From: Aestuariivivens insulae
GTDB taxonomy: Bacteria; Bacteroidota; Bacteroidia; Flavobacteriales; Flavobacteriaceae
NCBI RefSeq assembly: GCF_022662195.1
Contig: NZ_JAKMCS010000002.1
Location: 124,001-188,000 of the forward strand
DNA: 64,000 bases
Direction of reading: 5' to 3'
This document shows, piece by piece, positions 52,818 to 62,616 of the stretch (positions within the stretch are counted from its first letter, which is position 1; each line of letters begins with the position of its first letter). The notes beneath the pieces were generated by a model, which saw only the letters and a program-made list of their open reading frames with translations, did no database searches and was not told the DNA's origin. A program made the translations under genes and the position numbers.

Positions 52818-53915
52818 CTATAACCTAACCCCTAAACCAAATTCTACCGCTTCAGCCTTAGCCCCATGCGATTTTAAGGTTAAAGCACCAAACCATTTGT
52901 CGTTAATATAACGTTTTAAGCCAATTCTAAAATAAGTTCGCCCTTCAAAATCAAACGGGTAATATACATAGTACCCCAATTGTGTCACCAACGATGTTTT
53001 ATTTACAAAGAGTTCGTGCCCTGCAAAAATACCAACACGCTTATAATCTTCATCACCAGACACATTATCTTCTGGAAACGCAACCGACTTATAGTAAATC
53101 TGCTCTTTTAAAAAGTTTGAAAAAAACACATCGGCTCCTAACTGTAACGCACTTTTTCTGTTGATACGCTTATCAGCATACGCCGAAATAATATAAAACG
53201 GAAACTGACCACTCCCCACCACATCACTCTCGTTAATCCCAGTTCTAAACACCACATTGTACTTTATGGGTTGGTTATACTGTCTATCGTTTTCTGCAAG
53301 GGTGTGTTGGTATTCCGGAGTATTTTCATCTAAATTATAAGTCACCCCAAAATTTAAAGTTGTTGAATTAATACTGGTATTGGGCGCCTTAACATTGGCA
53401 TTGGAATAATGTATTAAAGACAAGCCTGCTTGAAATCCGAAGCGTCCTAAAACACGTTCTTTTTTGTAATTAAGCATGGCATAGGTACTGCTCATAATGT
53501 GAGTACCAAAGGCATTGTTCCTAAAATTGGTTTCCTTATCGTATGGATTGTTCGTATAGGCCAATCCTTGACCAATCCGAAACATTAAATGCCTTTTGAA
53601 AAAATAAAAATTATAATGGGCATAAGCCGAAACCACATTGCCCAACACCTCATTTTTAAGGTTTTGATACGCTAAAGACACCCCATAATCGGGATGGTTA
53701 TAACGCTGCTCCCATGCATTAAAACCGAAGGTTTTTTTGTTCCATGCCACAATAACGCCTTCTGGATGGCCTTTAATTAAATGAAGGATATCATTATTAT
53801 GAAGCGCAATATTACCTTTAAAATAATTGATATCAACGTAAGAAGTGTTCTGTTTTTCCTGAGCTAAAGACACACTACAGATTATACAAAACATACCTAA
53901 AACTGTTAGCTTCAT
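52818..53915 (-). CDS. PagL-like outer-membrane acyl hydrolase
   Basis: A 365-residue barrel protein with a signal peptide (MKLTVLGMFCIICSVSLAQ). It resembles the acyloxyacyl hydrolase/lipid A 3-O-deacylase (PagL) family of Bacteroidota: the catalytic His-x-Ser is His169 and Ser171 in LIHYSNAN, followed by PNTSIN. Alternating aromatic strands (VSAYAHYNFYFFKRHLMFRIGQGLAY, LVTQLGYYVYYPFDFEGRTYFRIGLKRYI) and a C-terminal phenylalanine/leucine-rich strand support a beta-barrel. Removal of an acyl chain from lipid A is the family activity; the chain is not fixed here. The third triad residue is not clear. Confidence 0.84.
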   Translation of the reverse strand: MKLTVLGMFCIICSVSLAQEKQNTSYVDINYFKGNIALHNNDILHLIKGHPEGVIVAWNKKTFGFNAWEQRYNHPDYGVSLAYQNLKNEVLGNVVSAYAHYNFYFFKRHLMFRIGQGLAYTNNPYDKETNFRNNAFGTHIMSSTYAMLNYKKERVLGRFGFQAGLSLIHYSNANVKAPNTSINSTTLNFGVTYNLDENTPEYQHTLAENDRQYNQPIKYNVVFRTGINESDVVGSGQFPFYIISAYADKRINRKSALQLGADVFFSNFLKEQIYYKSVAFPEDNVSGDEDYKRVGIFAGHELFVNKTSLVTQLGYYVYYPFDFEGRTYFRIGLKRYINDKWFGALTLKSHGAKAEAVEFGLGVRL

Positions 53916-53950
53916 GTAGGTTGGGTTATACTACAAATGTAATGGAATTA

Positions 53951-54907
53951 TTAGAATAAGGCAGATGCTATCGCTTTAATGTTATCACTTTTGCCCATAG
54001 AATAATAATGCAGGAATGGCACGCCAGCAGCTTTTAACTCCTTTGATTGTTCAATGGCAAACTCTATACCCACTTGCCTTACGTCTTTGTTATCTTTACA
54101 GGCTTCTACGGCTTCAATAAGGTCTTGGGGCAAATCTATCTTAAACACTTGGGGCAACACTTGCAAATGGCGTTTTACCGCAATAGGTTTAATCCCCGGA
54201 ATAATAGGCACATTTATCCCAATTTCTCTGGCTTTGTCAACAAAATCGAAGTACTTCTTATTATCAAAAAACATTTGGGTTACCACATAATCTGCGCCAG
54301 CATCTACCTTTGCTTTTAATCGTTTCAAATCGGTGGTTAACGATGGGGCTTCCATGTGCTTTTCTGGGTAACCTGCTACGCCCACACAAAAGTCATAATT
54401 ATGCTCAACCTCAACATTATCATGCAAATACTGTCCTCTATTCAAGTTAGCTATTTGCTCTACCAATTCACTTGCAAAGGCATTACCTCCTTTGGTTGGC
54501 ACAAAATAGGGTTCATCCTTTCTGGCATCTCCACGTAATGCTACCACATTATCAATTCCCAAATAATGGCAATCTACCAGTACATATTCGGTTTCTTCCT
54601 TGGTAAAGCCGCCGCATAACAAATGCGGAATGGCGTCTATCTTATACTTTTGCATAATAGAAGCACATATTCCAACGGTACCGGGACGCATACGGGTAAT
54701 GCGCTTTTCCAACAACCCATTGCCCTTGTCTATGTAAACATACTCCTCACGTGAGGTCGTTACGTCTATAAAAGGCGGATTAAATTCCATTAAGGGGTCG
54801 ATGTTATTATATAAATCCTGAATATTCTTCCCTTTTTGTGGTGGCACCACTTCAAAAGAAAACAAAGTCTTTCCTTTAGCGTTTTTTATGTGTTCTGTTA
54901 CTTTCAT
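53951..54907 (-). CDS. metF: Methylenetetrahydrofolate reductase
   Basis: FAD enzyme reducing 5,10-methylene-THF to 5-methyl-THF, the methyl donor for MetH. It has 318 residues from the ATG at 54907 (MKVTEHIKNAKGKTLFSFEVVPPQKGKN); a TTG at 54919 is possible but lies in repeat DNA. Matches are TTSREEYVY, HLLCGGFTKEET, GIDNVVALRGDARKDEPYF, VAGYPEKHMEAPS, GADYVVTQMFFDNKKYFDFV and PIIPGIKPI. It is downstream of the large metH gene on the same strand, with inverted CCTCC repeats between. Confidence 0.96.
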   Translation of the reverse strand: MKVTEHIKNAKGKTLFSFEVVPPQKGKNIQDLYNNIDPLMEFNPPFIDVTTSREEYVYIDKGNGLLEKRITRMRPGTVGICASIMQKYKIDAIPHLLCGGFTKEETEYVLVDCHYLGIDNVVALRGDARKDEPYFVPTKGGNAFASELVEQIANLNRGQYLHDNVEVEHNYDFCVGVAGYPEKHMEAPSLTTDLKRLKAKVDAGADYVVTQMFFDNKKYFDFVDKAREIGINVPIIPGIKPIAVKRHLQVLPQVFKIDLPQDLIEAVEACKDNKDVRQVGIEFAIEQSKELKAAGVPFLHYYSMGKSDNIKAIASALF

Positions 54908-54908
54908 A

Positions 54909-55016
54909 AGCCTCCCCAACCCCTCCTTTAGAGGGGCATTTTACGGGGTATTTATATTATATTAAAAATATTCATTTCATTTAATCCCTCCCTCTTGGGG
55001 AGGTTAGGAGGGGCTT
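54909..55016. repeat. Inverted CCTCC-rich repeats between metH and metF
   Basis: AAGCCTCCCCAACCCCTCC (from 54908) and GGGGAGGTTAGGAGGGGCTT (about 54995-55015) form long imperfect arms with an AT-rich centre; each side also has a small AGAGGGG/CCCTCT type fold. It fills the whole gap between the two genes and could pair in the mRNA. Confidence 0.6.
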
Positions 55017-57689
55017 TTACTCTGCAATATTAGGATGCAACCATTTTCTCGCTTTATCCTTATCAATCCCTTTTCGTGTGGCGTAATCTGTTACTTGGTC
55101 GTCTGTAATTTTGCCCAAACCAAAATATTTGGCTTCAGGGTTTGCAAAATAATACCCCGAAACGGCTGCTGCCGGCCACATGGCCAAGCTTTCTGTTAAT
55201 TGCACCCCTATAAGCTCTTCAACATCCAACAGCTCCCAAATAGTTTCCTTTTCTAAATGATCGGGGCAAGCAGGATAACCCGGTGCCGGGCGAATGCCTT
55301 TATAATTTTCCTTGATTAAATCGTCATTGGTTAAATCTTCATCTTCGGCATACCCCCAATGTTTGGTTCGTACTTGTTTGTGCAAATACTCGGCAAAAGC
55401 CTCTGCAAACCTATCGGCTATGGCCTGGGCCATAATGGCGTTATAATCATCGTCCTTGTCTTTATAGGATTGGGCCAATTCCTGTGCTCCAAAAATCCCC
55501 ACACAAAAGGCTCCCATATAATCGGTTTTACCAGTTTCCTTTGGTGCTATAAAATCGGCTAGAGCAATATTAGGAATACCATCGCGCTTCTTCAACTGCT
55601 GGCGAAGTGTTCTAAACACCGCAACCTCTTTTCCTTTTTTCTGTACCGAAATATCATCATCGTTTATTGCATTAGCTTCAAATAGTCCAAATACTCCTTT
55701 AGGCTTTAAGGCTTGTTTGGCTATAACCTGCTGAATCATCGCTTGGGCATCTTCATACAAATGCGTGGCCTGTTCCCCAACAACCTCATCGTTTAATATA
55801 TCTGGAAACTTACCATGCAAATCCCAGCTTCTAAAAAACGGACTCCAATCAATAAACGGCAATAAATCCTTCAGACTTAATTGCTTTAGCACCTGAACTC
55901 CCAATTCTTTTGGTTTTACAATCATTGATGTATCCCAATCTATTGCATATTTTTTCTGGCGTGCCTCGACTATTGAAATATACGATTTCTCTTTCCCTCG
56001 TTTTAAAAACTTGGTACGAAAATCTTCATAATCTGCTTTCAGCTTTGCTACATACTCATTTGCCGTTTTCTTATTCAACAGATCACCAACTACCGTTACG
56101 GCTCTTGATGCATCATTAACGTGAACCACGGCATTTTGGTATTGGGTATCTATTTTTACTGCTGTATGTGCCTTCGATGTTGTTGCTCCTCCAATAAGTA
56201 AGGGCAATTCAAAGTTTTGGCGTTGCATCTCTTTTGCTAAATACACCATTTCATCCAGCGATGGTGTAATTAACCCCGATAGCCCAATGGCATCCACACG
56301 TTCTTTAATGGCGGTTTCAATAATTTTTTCGGGTGGCACCATAACGCCAAGGTCAACAATTTCATAATTGTTACAGGCCAATACTACACTTACTATATTC
56401 TTACCAATATCGTGCACGTCGCCTTTAACGGTGGCCATTAATATCTTGCCTACAGGCTCTTGCTTATCTGATTTTTCAGCTTCAATAAACGGATTCAAGT
56501 ATGCCACGGCCTTTTTCATGACTCGTGCCGACTTTACCACCTGGGGTAAAAACATTTTTCCTGCACCAAAGAGATCGCCAACAACGTTCATCCCAATCAT
56601 TAAATGCCCTTCTATAACATCAATTGGTTTTTCGGCTTCTTGCCTTGCTGTTTCTACATCTTCTATAATAAAGGCATCGATACCTTTCACCAAAGCATGG
56701 GTAATTCGGTCTTGTAGCGACCCTTCACGCCAGGACAGGTCTACTGTTTTTTCCTTAGAAACACCTTTAACGGTTTCTGCAAATTCTAATAGGCGTTCGG
56801 TAGCATCGTCACGTCTATCTAAAATAACGTCTTCAATATGTTCCAATAAATCTTTAGGAATATCGTCGTAAACCTCCAACATGGCCGGATTTACAATACC
56901 CATATTCATGCCTGCTTGAATAGCATAGTATAGAAACACCGAGTGCATGGCTTCACGAACCAAATTATTCCCACGGAACGAGAACGACACATTACTCACC
57001 CCTCCACTAACACTAACATTCTCTAGATTTTCCCTAACCCAGCGTGTGGCTTCAATAAAATCGATGGCATTTTTACGGTGCTCTTCCATTCCCGTAGCTA
57101 CAGGGAACACATTTAAATCGAAAATAATATCTTCGGAAGGAAAACCTACTTTATTAACGAGGATATCGTATGAACGCTTTGCTATTTCGATACGCCGTTC
57201 GTAATTATCGGCTTGTCCTACCTCATCAAAAGCCATTACGATAACGGCAGCTCCATATCGTTTAATCTGCTTGGCCTCCCAAATAAATTTATCTTCACCC
57301 TCTTTAAGTGAAATGGAATTAACCACACATTTCCCTTGCACTACTTGTAATCCTGCTTCAATAATTTCCCATTTGGAACTATCGATCATAATAGGTACAC
57401 GACAAATATCTGGTTCTGCAGCGATAAGGTTAAGGAACTTAACCATAGCTTCTTTACCATCGATAAGCCCATCGTCCATATTTATATCGATAATCTGCGC
57501 TCCACCATCAACTTGATGACGTGCTATATCTAAGGCTTCGTCGAATTGCTCTTCCTTTATCAATCGTAAAAACTTACGGGAACCCGCTACGTTAGTACGT
57601 TCTCCTACATTTATAAAATTGCTATTTTCGTTTAAAACCAAAGGTTCTAAACCAGACAATTTCATATATTTTGTTTGCTTTATCTTCAT
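55017..57689 (-). CDS. metH: Methionine synthase, pterin/B12/SAM part of split MetH
   Basis: The 890-residue C-terminal part of cobalamin-dependent methionine synthase. The pterin domain is at about 20-290 ([51 protein letters not shown]). The B12 cap and Rossmann part are at about 320-560, with the base-off motif DVHDIG (424-429, His426). The SAM reactivation domain is at about 600-890 ([12 protein letters not shown] near the C-terminus). It lacks the homocysteine domain, which is encoded separately at 58458-59465, four genes along the operon. The start shares one base with the upstream stop. Confidence 0.96.
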   Translation of the reverse strand: MKIKQTKYMKLSGLEPLVLNENSNFINVGERTNVAGSRKFLRLIKEEQFDEALDIARHQVDGGAQIIDINMDDGLIDGKEAMVKFLNLIAAEPDICRVPIMIDSSKWEIIEAGLQVVQGKCVVNSISLKEGEDKFIWEAKQIKRYGAAVIVMAFDEVGQADNYERRIEIAKRSYDILVNKVGFPSEDIIFDLNVFPVATGMEEHRKNAIDFIEATRWVRENLENVSVSGGVSNVSFSFRGNNLVREAMHSVFLYYAIQAGMNMGIVNPAMLEVYDDIPKDLLEHIEDVILDRRDDATERLLEFAETVKGVSKEKTVDLSWREGSLQDRITHALVKGIDAFIIEDVETARQEAEKPIDVIEGHLMIGMNVVGDLFGAGKMFLPQVVKSARVMKKAVAYLNPFIEAEKSDKQEPVGKILMATVKGDVHDIGKNIVSVVLACNNYEIVDLGVMVPPEKIIETAIKERVDAIGLSGLITPSLDEMVYLAKEMQRQNFELPLLIGGATTSKAHTAVKIDTQYQNAVVHVNDASRAVTVVGDLLNKKTANEYVAKLKADYEDFRTKFLKRGKEKSYISIVEARQKKYAIDWDTSMIVKPKELGVQVLKQLSLKDLLPFIDWSPFFRSWDLHGKFPDILNDEVVGEQATHLYEDAQAMIQQVIAKQALKPKGVFGLFEANAINDDDISVQKKGKEVAVFRTLRQQLKKRDGIPNIALADFIAPKETGKTDYMGAFCVGIFGAQELAQSYKDKDDDYNAIMAQAIADRFAEAFAEYLHKQVRTKHWGYAEDEDLTNDDLIKENYKGIRPAPGYPACPDHLEKETIWELLDVEELIGVQLTESLAMWPAAAVSGYYFANPEAKYFGLGKITDDQVTDYATRKGIDKDKARKWLHPNIAE

Positions 57690-57970
57690 TATTTATAATG
57701 CTCTACCGTTGGAAATGGGTCATAAAAATGGTGCAATAAAGCTTTCCATTCTTGATATTGTTCCGATCTTCTAAACCCTGTTTCATGATCTTCAATAGTT
57801 TCCCAATTCACTAGTAATATATATTTATCGTCCTGCTCCACACACTTTTTCAGCTCATGCGAAACATACCCTTTCATGGATGAAATAATATGCTGCGCTT
57901 TATGAAAGTTATTTTCAAACGCTTCAGAAAGTCCTTGTTTTATATTTAGTATGGCTACTTCCAGGATCAT
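57689..57970 (-). CDS. Small antibiotic-biosynthesis-monooxygenase-fold protein
   Basis: A 93-residue alpha/beta-barrel dimer protein: [35 protein letters not shown], then [48 protein letters not shown]. The pattern (VNWETIEDH, FRxSxxYxxW) is that of ABM-domain proteins, some of which are quinol monooxygenases or heme-degrading enzymes and many of which have no known substrate. It lies within the metH operon between the GNAT gene and the large metH part, with TAATG coupling to the latter. Confidence 0.88.
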   Translation of the reverse strand: MILEVAILNIKQGLSEAFENNFHKAQHIISSMKGYVSHELKKCVEQDDKYILLVNWETIEDHETGFRRSEQYQEWKALLHHFYDPFPTVEHYK

Positions 57971-57976
57971 CCTTAG

Positions 57977-58453
57977 TTATTGGTTAATAGTTATTGAGTT
58001 ATTAGTAATTGACATTATCAATAGTGTTCTACTTTTTTCTGTGCTTTCTAAGCCTTCTTCTATGAACCCCATTGATTTGTATAATTTTATTGCCCTTTCA
58101 TTATTAGTGTATACATCCAACCAAATCTTATTTGCTTTATAATCTTCAAAACAAATCTTCTTAACTAATTGGACGGTTTCCTTCCCATATCCAAATCCTT
58201 TTTTTGATATTACAATTCTTCTGAATTCAATAATCTTATCCGAACTAAAAACCCCAGCTAAAATCACAAATCCAATGAGTAAATTACTTTTACTTTCAAA
58301 AACTGATAAATGACTCTCTTTTTCTAATACCTCTTTATGCTCAGCAAAACTATATTGTTGAACAAACTGATTATTATTCTCTTCAAAAGCCAATATCTTT
58401 TCAATATTCTCTAGCTTGGTCTTTCTTAGTATTATTTTATCTGTTTCAACCAC
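57977..58453 (-). CDS. GNAT-family N-acetyltransferase
   Basis: A 158-residue acetyltransferase of the GNAT fold. Beta-strand and acetyl-CoA motifs: IILRKTKLENIEKILAFEE at the start, LLIGFVILAGV, RRIVISKKGFGYGKETVQLVKKICFED (the CoA loop, with GFGYG in place of Q/RxxGxG/A) and IWLDVYTNNERAIKLYKSMGFIEEG. The substrate is unknown; the family includes ribosomal-protein and antibiotic acetylases. It lies between the two metH genes and is probably co-transcribed. Confidence 0.9.
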   Translation of the reverse strand: MVETDKIILRKTKLENIEKILAFEENNNQFVQQYSFAEHKEVLEKESHLSVFESKSNLLIGFVILAGVFSSDKIIEFRRIVISKKGFGYGKETVQLVKKICFEDYKANKIWLDVYTNNERAIKLYKSMGFIEEGLESTEKSRTLLIMSITNNSITINQ

Positions 58454-58457
58454 TAAT

Positions 58458-59465
58458 CTAATAACTACTAACCAATAACTTTTCCCGTGGTTTATATTTT
58501 GCAGCTATATTAGCTATAACCTTAATATGCTCTGGTGTTGTTCCGCAACATCCCCCAATAATGTTTATTAAATTCTTTTTAAGGTATTCTTCAATTTGTT
58601 CTCCCATTTCCTCTGGCGTTTCATCGTATTCTCCAAATGCATTTGGCAAACCCGCATTGGGATGTGCCGATATGGCGAAATCGGTTTTATTGGCAATGGC
58701 CTCTAAATGGGGCTGCAATAAATTAGCGCCTAAGGCACAGTTAAACCCTATGGACAATAGCGGAATATGCGACACCGAAATTAAAAATGCTTCTGCCGTT
58801 TGGCCAGATAGCGTACGTCCACTGGCATCGGTAATGGTTCCGCTAAGCATAATAGGGATATCCATACCACGCTCCTCCTTAACTTCCTCAATAGCAAACA
58901 AAGCGGCTTTGGCATTAAGCGTATCGAACACGGTTTCTACTAATAATAGATCTGCTCCACCATCGATAAGTGCTTCAACCTGTTGTTTGTAAGCTATACG
59001 TAACTCATCGAAAGTAACAGCTCTATACCCTGGATCGTTAACATCGGGCGACATGCTTGCTGTACGGTTTGTTGGCCCAATAGACCCTGCAACAAAACGT
59101 GGTTTATGTGGTTCTTTAGCGGTGAACTCATCTGCTACTTCCTTGGCAATTTTAGCCGATTGGTAGTTTAGCTCGTAGACCAAATCTTCCATTTGGTAAT
59201 CGGCCATAGCTATTGTAGTTCCCGAAAACGTATTGGTTTCTACAATATCTGCACCTGCATCAAAATACTTGGCATGTATGGTCTTAATGGCTTTAGGTTG
59301 GGTAATGGACAACAAATCGTTGTTACCTTGTAATGGTATAGGATAGTCTTTAAAGCGTTCTCCCCTAAAATCTTCCTCGGTAAATTTATACTGCTGAAGC
59401 ATAGTACCCATAGCACCATCTAACACCAAAATACGCTCCTGTAAAGCCTGTTTTATATTTGACAT
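58458..59465 (-). CDS. metH: Methionine synthase, homocysteine-binding part of split MetH
   Basis: The 335-residue homocysteine S-methyltransferase domain. It binds homocysteine through zinc: Cys243 (GFNCALGA) and Cys306, Cys307 ([10 protein letters not shown]) are present. Other matches: [69 protein letters not shown] and [21 protein letters not shown]. It is the first gene of the operon, after a SAM-I riboswitch, and needs the 55017-57689 product to complete the enzyme. The ATG at 59465 gives the standard start. Confidence 0.96.
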   Translation of the reverse strand: MSNIKQALQERILVLDGAMGTMLQQYKFTEEDFRGERFKDYPIPLQGNNDLLSITQPKAIKTIHAKYFDAGADIVETNTFSGTTIAMADYQMEDLVYELNYQSAKIAKEVADEFTAKEPHKPRFVAGSIGPTNRTASMSPDVNDPGYRAVTFDELRIAYKQQVEALIDGGADLLLVETVFDTLNAKAALFAIEEVKEERGMDIPIMLSGTITDASGRTLSGQTAEAFLISVSHIPLLSIGFNCALGANLLQPHLEAIANKTDFAISAHPNAGLPNAFGEYDETPEEMGEQIEEYLKKNLINIIGGCCGTTPEHIKVIANIAAKYKPREKLLVSSY

Positions 59466-59542
59466 CTTTTAGATTTATTATCTTTTTGATTTTACTTTTA
59501 GCATCCTAAAAAAGCCACATGCCTTAATGGGAAACTGAAACT

Positions 59543-59590
59543 ACCCTTCGACTGCACTTCGACTCTGCTCAGTGACGACCCTTAGGGTGA
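59543..59590. repeat. Intergenic repeat inside the metH leader
   Basis: CTTCGACTGCACTTCGACTC, then TGCTCAGTGACG and the palindrome ACCCTTAGGGT (59578-59588). The doubled CTTCGACT unit matches the minus strand of the element at 7670. It lies between the SAM-I aptamer and the metH start, where the expression platform should be. Confidence 0.65.
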
Positions 59591-59660
59591 TACCTCCTAT
59601 TTGACAAAAATTTAATTTTTGCCATCTATATGTCATCAAGAAAAGTTTGGAAAACACTTT

Positions 59661-59820
59661 TCGTTATCTTTCCGATGCGTTCCTGAAAATACTGAAATGA
59701 ATTCAGTATTTAATTTCGGGACAATCAGTAGAATTTAGCACCTTCTTTACCTCAGTGATTATTAGGAAAAGGGTTGCCAAGGCTTCAACGGGTCTATTCC
59801 CTCTACCTTTCTTGATAACA
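59661..59820 (-). ncRNA. SAM-I (S-box) riboswitch before metH
   Basis: The minus strand matches the S-box core: TTATCAAGAAAGGTAGAGGG, then AATAGACCCGTTGAAGCCTTGGCAACC, and on the 3' side AAGGTGCTAAATTCTA and GATAAC. P1 is formed by GTTATC (59819-59814) and GATAAC (59668-59663). A long P4-like stem (AATACTGAA/TTCAGTATT) is between. It lies about 200 bases before the metH start on the same strand. The expression platform is not resolved; a GAAAAGT/ACTTTTC hairpin follows P1 without a good T run. Confidence 0.93.
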
Positions 59821-59912
59821 CGTAGTACATTTATGAACTAAGGAGCAAAATTAACACTTTATTTTTTATTAACCATCATAAAGAAGCGCAACTTCTTAAA
59901 TGCTCCCAGGTA

Positions 59913-60803
59913 CTAATTCATTTTTAACCTTCTCGACTGCTCTCTACCATAGCCTTTTATTAGTATAGAATCTTTTGTAATTCTTACTACAGAAAAAGCC
60001 GTACTATTGGGTGTATCCACCATTCCCTTAAAGGTTAGGAAATGCACACCGTTTTTTTCTATATAATCGCCATGGTGATTATGCCCATTAAAATAGAACT
60101 TAACATTTCCATAGTCCTTTATGAGTTCTAAAAATTGTCTGTAATTCCAAATGTTATGCACTTCTGCATCCCTCACCACAGGAAAATGGCAATAAAATCC
60201 CACTTGTTCTTTTTTAAGCACCGCATCATCCAACTCTTTTTTTACCCAATGTAACTGGGTTTTGCTCAAGCCTCCATTCCAAGACTGTAAATTGGGCAAG
60301 CTATCTTTTTTCAACCGATTAAAAAGTGAGTCGGTTTCTTTTTTCTTAACTTCTGAAATTGCGCCGTGATAACTTAGATCGTTCCCATCCAAAACAATAA
60401 AACGCCAATTATGGGCCTTAAAACTGTAATAGCGTTTGGATAATCCCATTTTGGCCATGACTTCTTTTTTTAAGGAGTCGGCAACACTAAAATCGTGATT
60501 TCCTAACACATGTTTTTTATCTGACTTCAGTTTATTCCAAATTGGTAAGACAGAATCGAAACTAGCAAAATCCCTATCGATAAAATCGCCTAGATGGATC
60601 ACGTAATTTAAATCTTTAGTATTCAATTCATCTACGGCATCCTGAAGTCTTTTAGTCGACTTTTTATAATACCTAGCAGTACTATTATCACAATTGCAAT
60701 ATTGGCAATCTGCAATAATACCAACATCAAAATAATCTAAGGACTCACTATCGTGCGACTTGCACGCCGTAAGGATAAGCAATAGACCTAAAAGACACTT
60801 CAT
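59913..60803 (-). CDS. Lipoprotein metallophosphoesterase, ADPRM-like
   Basis: A 296-residue calcineurin-like phosphoesterase with a lipobox (LLILTACKS, Cys14). Metal motifs: DVGIIADCQY (the second ligand in the DxH block is DxQ), HLGDFID, GNHD, CHFP and GHNHH. The segment IADCQYCN and RYYKKSTKRLQDAVDELN resembles the Mn-dependent ADP-ribose/CDP-alcohol diphosphatase group, suggesting a nucleotide-diphosphate substrate, but that is by eye only. The signal makes it periplasmic or surface-linked. It is upstream of metH but separated by the riboswitch leader. Confidence 0.88.
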   Translation of the reverse strand: MKCLLGLLLILTACKSHDSESLDYFDVGIIADCQYCNCDNSTARYYKKSTKRLQDAVDELNTKDLNYVIHLGDFIDRDFASFDSVLPIWNKLKSDKKHVLGNHDFSVADSLKKEVMAKMGLSKRYYSFKAHNWRFIVLDGNDLSYHGAISEVKKKETDSLFNRLKKDSLPNLQSWNGGLSKTQLHWVKKELDDAVLKKEQVGFYCHFPVVRDAEVHNIWNYRQFLELIKDYGNVKFYFNGHNHHGDYIEKNGVHFLTFKGMVDTPNSTAFSVVRITKDSILIKGYGREQSRRLKMN

Positions 60804-60832
60804 AAGCTAAAAATTATGAATACTTGAGAATT

Positions 60833-61723
60833 TTATTCGAATAAGGTAGACGACAGGTACCTATCGCCTCTATCACAAATAACAGCGACTATAACTCCTT
60901 CATCTATTTGCTCTGCTATTTTCAAAGCACAATACACCGATCCTCCGCTGCTCATTCCTGCAAAAATACCTTCTTCCCTTGCCAATTTTTGAGTGGTTTC
61001 CTTAGCATCGGCTTCGGTTACTTCAACAACCACATCGACCTTAGACCTATCAAAAAATTTAGGCACATACTCCTCTGGCCATTTTCTAATTCCCGGTATT
61101 CTGGAATTATCATCTGGTTGTGCACCTACAATGGTTACATTTTTATTTTGTTCTTTAAGGTAAGTGGACACCCCCATTATGGTTCCTGTAGTTCCCATGG
61201 CCGACACAAAATGTGTTATCTTGCCTTGGGTGGCTTCCCATATTTCTGGACCTGTGGTTTTGTAATGGGCTTTCCAATTATCGTCATTTTCAAACTGGTT
61301 TAACAGGGTATAACCTTTCTCATCCCTTAATTTAAAAGCCAAATCGCGCGACCCTTCTATACCGATTTCTTCAGGGGTTAAAATAACTTCAGCACCATAG
61401 GCCCGCATGGTCTTTACTCGTTCTTCGGTAGAGTTTTCGGGCATGATCAACACCATATTCAACCCTAACAACTTCGATATAAAAGCCAGGGCTATACCTG
61501 TATTACCACTAGTGGCCTCAACTAAAGTACCTCCTTTTTTAATATCGCCTCGTTTTAAGGCTTCATTAATCATATTAAATGCTGGGCGGTCCTTAACGCT
61601 TCCCCCTGGGTTATTGCCTTCCAGTTTTAAAAATAACCTTACTCCTTTTTTTGAAATAAGATGGGTAGCTTCAACTAGGGGCGTATTGCCTATTTGACCA
61701 ATGATACTATTTTCGAATGCCAT
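60833..61723 (-). CDS. cysM: Cysteine synthase B
   Basis: PLP enzyme making cysteine from O-acetylserine and sulfide or thiosulfate. It has 296 residues. PLP lysine Lys44 in [11 protein letters not shown]; the substrate loop TSGNTG at 71-76; GTTGT for the PLP phosphate; C-terminal [15 protein letters not shown]. The length and the [18 protein letters not shown] segment favour CysM over CysK. Its first 17 bases overlap the end of cysE (61707), so the acetylserine donor and user are translated as a pair. Confidence 0.95.
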   Translation of the reverse strand: MAFENSIIGQIGNTPLVEATHLISKKGVRLFLKLEGNNPGGSVKDRPAFNMINEALKRGDIKKGGTLVEATSGNTGIALAFISKLLGLNMVLIMPENSTEERVKTMRAYGAEVILTPEEIGIEGSRDLAFKLRDEKGYTLLNQFENDDNWKAHYKTTGPEIWEATQGKITHFVSAMGTTGTIMGVSTYLKEQNKNVTIVGAQPDDNSRIPGIRKWPEEYVPKFFDRSKVDVVVEVTEADAKETTQKLAREEGIFAGMSSGGSVYCALKIAEQIDEGVIVAVICDRGDRYLSSTLFE

Positions 61724-62450
61724 TCTTTTTTGGTCTTATTTTTATTTCGGTTTGATAGGTTACCAACGAATTTTCCGGTACCGACTGGGTAATCCAAACA
61801 TTGGCTCCTATAATGCTATTGGCTCCAATAACAATGTCTCCTCCTAAAATGGTAGCATTGGCATAGATACATACATTATCTTCAATGGTAGGATGCCTTT
61901 TGGTAGAGGCTAAATTTTTAGCTACCGATATCCCCCCAAGCGTCACCCCTTGATATATCTTAACATGATCGCCTATTATTGAGGTTTCGCCTATTACAAT
62001 TCCTGTTCCGTGATCGATATAAAACGATTCGCCTATGGTTGCTCCTGGGTGGATATCTATTCCCGTGATACCATGGATATATTCACTCATCATTCTGGGT
62101 AGAATATGAACCTTTTGTTTATACAACTCATGACTCAATCTGTAAATTGAAATGGCATGAAAACCGGGGTAGGCCAAATAAATTTCTTCTAAACAATGCG
62201 ATGCTGGGTCATTACATTCGAATGCAATGGCATCTAAATCTAATTTACGCCTTACCTCTGGTAGCTTTGCCTTAAATATTTCCCAAGCTCCTTCACCATT
62301 GCCCATATTGAGCTTGGACAGAATTTTAAGAAACGTTGTTTCTAAATATTCGGCATGTGCCTCTTGTTGTTCTTCATCAAAAAGTGAATAAAACAACCGT
62401 CTGGTAAACGTTTTAACAGTGTCTTTTAGACAAACATTATAACTTTTCAT
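61707..62450 (-). CDS. cysE: Serine O-acetyltransferase
   Basis: Makes O-acetylserine from serine and acetyl-CoA, the step before cysM. It has 247 residues: a helical N-terminal part (1-110) and a left-handed beta helix of hexapeptide repeats ([43 protein letters not shown] onward) with the catalytic His-Asp region. The C-terminal tail is short ([12 protein letters not shown]) and lacks the usual -Ile that binds CysK; the partner here is CysM. Its start is 28 bases from the 88-base repeat copy B. Confidence 0.94.
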   Translation of the reverse strand: MKSYNVCLKDTVKTFTRRLFYSLFDEEQQEAHAEYLETTFLKILSKLNMGNGEGAWEIFKAKLPEVRRKLDLDAIAFECNDPASHCLEEIYLAYPGFHAISIYRLSHELYKQKVHILPRMMSEYIHGITGIDIHPGATIGESFYIDHGTGIVIGETSIIGDHVKIYQGVTLGGISVAKNLASTKRHPTIEDNVCIYANATILGGDIVIGANSIIGANVWITQSVPENSLVTYQTEIKIRPKKNGIRK

Positions 62451-62477
62451 GTGTTAATATTCATTTTTTTCAAAGGC

Positions 62478-62565
62478 CATGCTTCGACTTCGCTCAGCAC
62501 AGGAATGTAACATTCAAATTACCATTTCCGCTATGTGTTTAAAATTTAGGCATGAATGTTTCATC
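62478..62565 (-). repeat. 88-base leader element, copy B (cysE)
   Basis: The same length as copy A (31664-31751) and the same place relative to the start codon downstream (28 against 29 bases). Left 39 and right 15 bases nearly identical; the central 30 differ. AACATTCA and TGAATGTT can pair. Confidence 0.75.
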
Positions 62566-62616
62566 ACTACTCTTGATCGTAAATTAAATCACGAAGTTAC
62601 ACAATTATAATTATTA

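Noticed and set aside
56368-56871. 167-codon plus-strand frame inside metH
   Set aside because: It is antisense to the B12-binding part of metH, which is fully conserved; the frame is a shadow.
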